A DNA stretch of 64,000 bases from Agroathelia rolfsii (lineage: Eukaryota > Basidiomycota > Agaricomycetes > Amylocorticiales > Amylocorticiaceae): assembly GCA_018343915.1 (NCBI GenBank), contig JABRWF010000007.1:2790001-2854000 (forward strand). Reading direction: 5' to 3'. Under the pieces are notes generated by a model. The model saw nothing but the letters and a program-made list of their open reading frames with translations. It was not told where the DNA came from and did no database searches. Of this stretch, positions 63,720 to 64,000 are shown one piece after another. Each line of letters opens with the position of its first letter. The first letter of the stretch is position 1. The position numbers and the translations under genes are program-made.

Positions 63720-64000
63720 TGTCAAGGGATCACTCTTGACTATGCGGAGATAATCAAAATAATCTCCCGCCACTAAGTAAAGTACCTAAGTCACAAGTTT
63801 TCCCACACTACACAAACCCTTTTATCTATTGAGGGTGGTAAGGGTACTCTGCTTATGCCTTACGAAGCTTCCGGAGACTTAAGTCGGAGGAGAGCGGAGG
63901 TTCCGGAACTTCCGATTCACGCGTCACGCGTCTAACTAAGTAATCTAGGGAATTTCACCCTACTAAGTGAGAAGAGAAGTGTGCTAAGACGCTGGGCTAG
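63720..64000 (-). mobile_element. LTR-J, 3' end, cut by window edge
   Basis: Begins TGTCAAGGGATCACTCTTGAC at 63720, the same terminal hairpin style as LTR-B and LTR-E. It shows the LTR-B/E-like blocks TTTTCCCACA and TATTGAGG and a GC-rich palindromic patch (CTTCCGGAG, GGTTCCGGAACTTCCG) near 63868-63920. No coding sequence. Family identity uncertain; related to LTR-E. Confidence 0.65.

Noticed and set aside
1..64000. CRISPR arrays, bacterial operons, host protein genes or a biosynthetic cluster
   Set aside because: No spaced short repeats, no ribosome-binding sites, no intron-containing host gene and no non-retroelement domain except the Tc1/mariner transposase were found.

Overview
This window is one large graveyard of nested LTR retrotransposons. 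No host protein-coding gene is visible in 64 kb. The coding remnants are Ty3/Gypsy chromoviruses: gag with a CCHC knuckle, then pol in the order protease, reverse transcriptase, RNase H, integrase, chromodomain. There is also one Tc1/mariner remnant, one small non-autonomous LTR element and one tRNA-like gene. Chromovirus-rich nests with C-to-T decay at CpG are typical of filamentous fungi. The gag and pol style reminds me of Agaricomycetes such as Rhizoctonia/Ceratobasidium, but that genus-level guess is unverified. Family letters A-J and element names are mine.

I delimited elements by their TG...CA ends and by 5-bp target-site duplications (TSDs) read by eye. LTR-A is about 1004-1015 bp, LTR-B about 833-856, LTR-C about 872-877, LTR-D about 975-982, LTR-E 829, LTR-F about 858-865, LTR-H 408 and LTR-I 175.

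Layout. 1-2647: stacked LTR fragments, a protease fragment and the 5' LTR plus leader of element B2. 2648-11019: an LTR-A that received an LTR-C; that LTR-C holds an LTR-B, which holds a solo LTR-A and a solo LTR-B. Then come a tRNA-containing 182-bp LTR-like piece, a broken minus-strand pol (B3) and an LTR-F junction. 11020-17956: an LTR-G fragment, then an LTR-B holding an A-family remnant with a Tc1/mariner remnant, LTR-E and LTR-C copies. 17957-20353: left halves of an LTR-B, LTR-C, LTR-A and element H1. 20354-63719: element D1 (minus strand), blown apart by many insertions: an LTR-C holding I1 and the intact element A1 (23912-31423), a solo LTR-B, the full-length decayed element B1 (33964-41126), a solo LTR-D holding A2, which holds A3, which holds a solo LTR-A, and a solo LTR-A in D1's 5' LTR. 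63720-64000: start of a further LTR (J).

How the parts work together. A1 is the only element with both frames open: gag 501 aa, pol 1191 aa joined by a probable -1 frameshift, LTRs about 99% alike. Across families A, B and D the same priming machinery recurs: a TATA box, about 35 nt later an 11-nt sequence starting AG, a hairpin at the LTR 3' end, a TT spacer, then a primer-binding site complementary to that 11-nt sequence. This is the Tf1-type self-priming layout and it replaces tRNA priming here. The primer and its site change together between families A and B. The A-family leader also carries stem-loops with compensatory changes among A1, A2 and A3.
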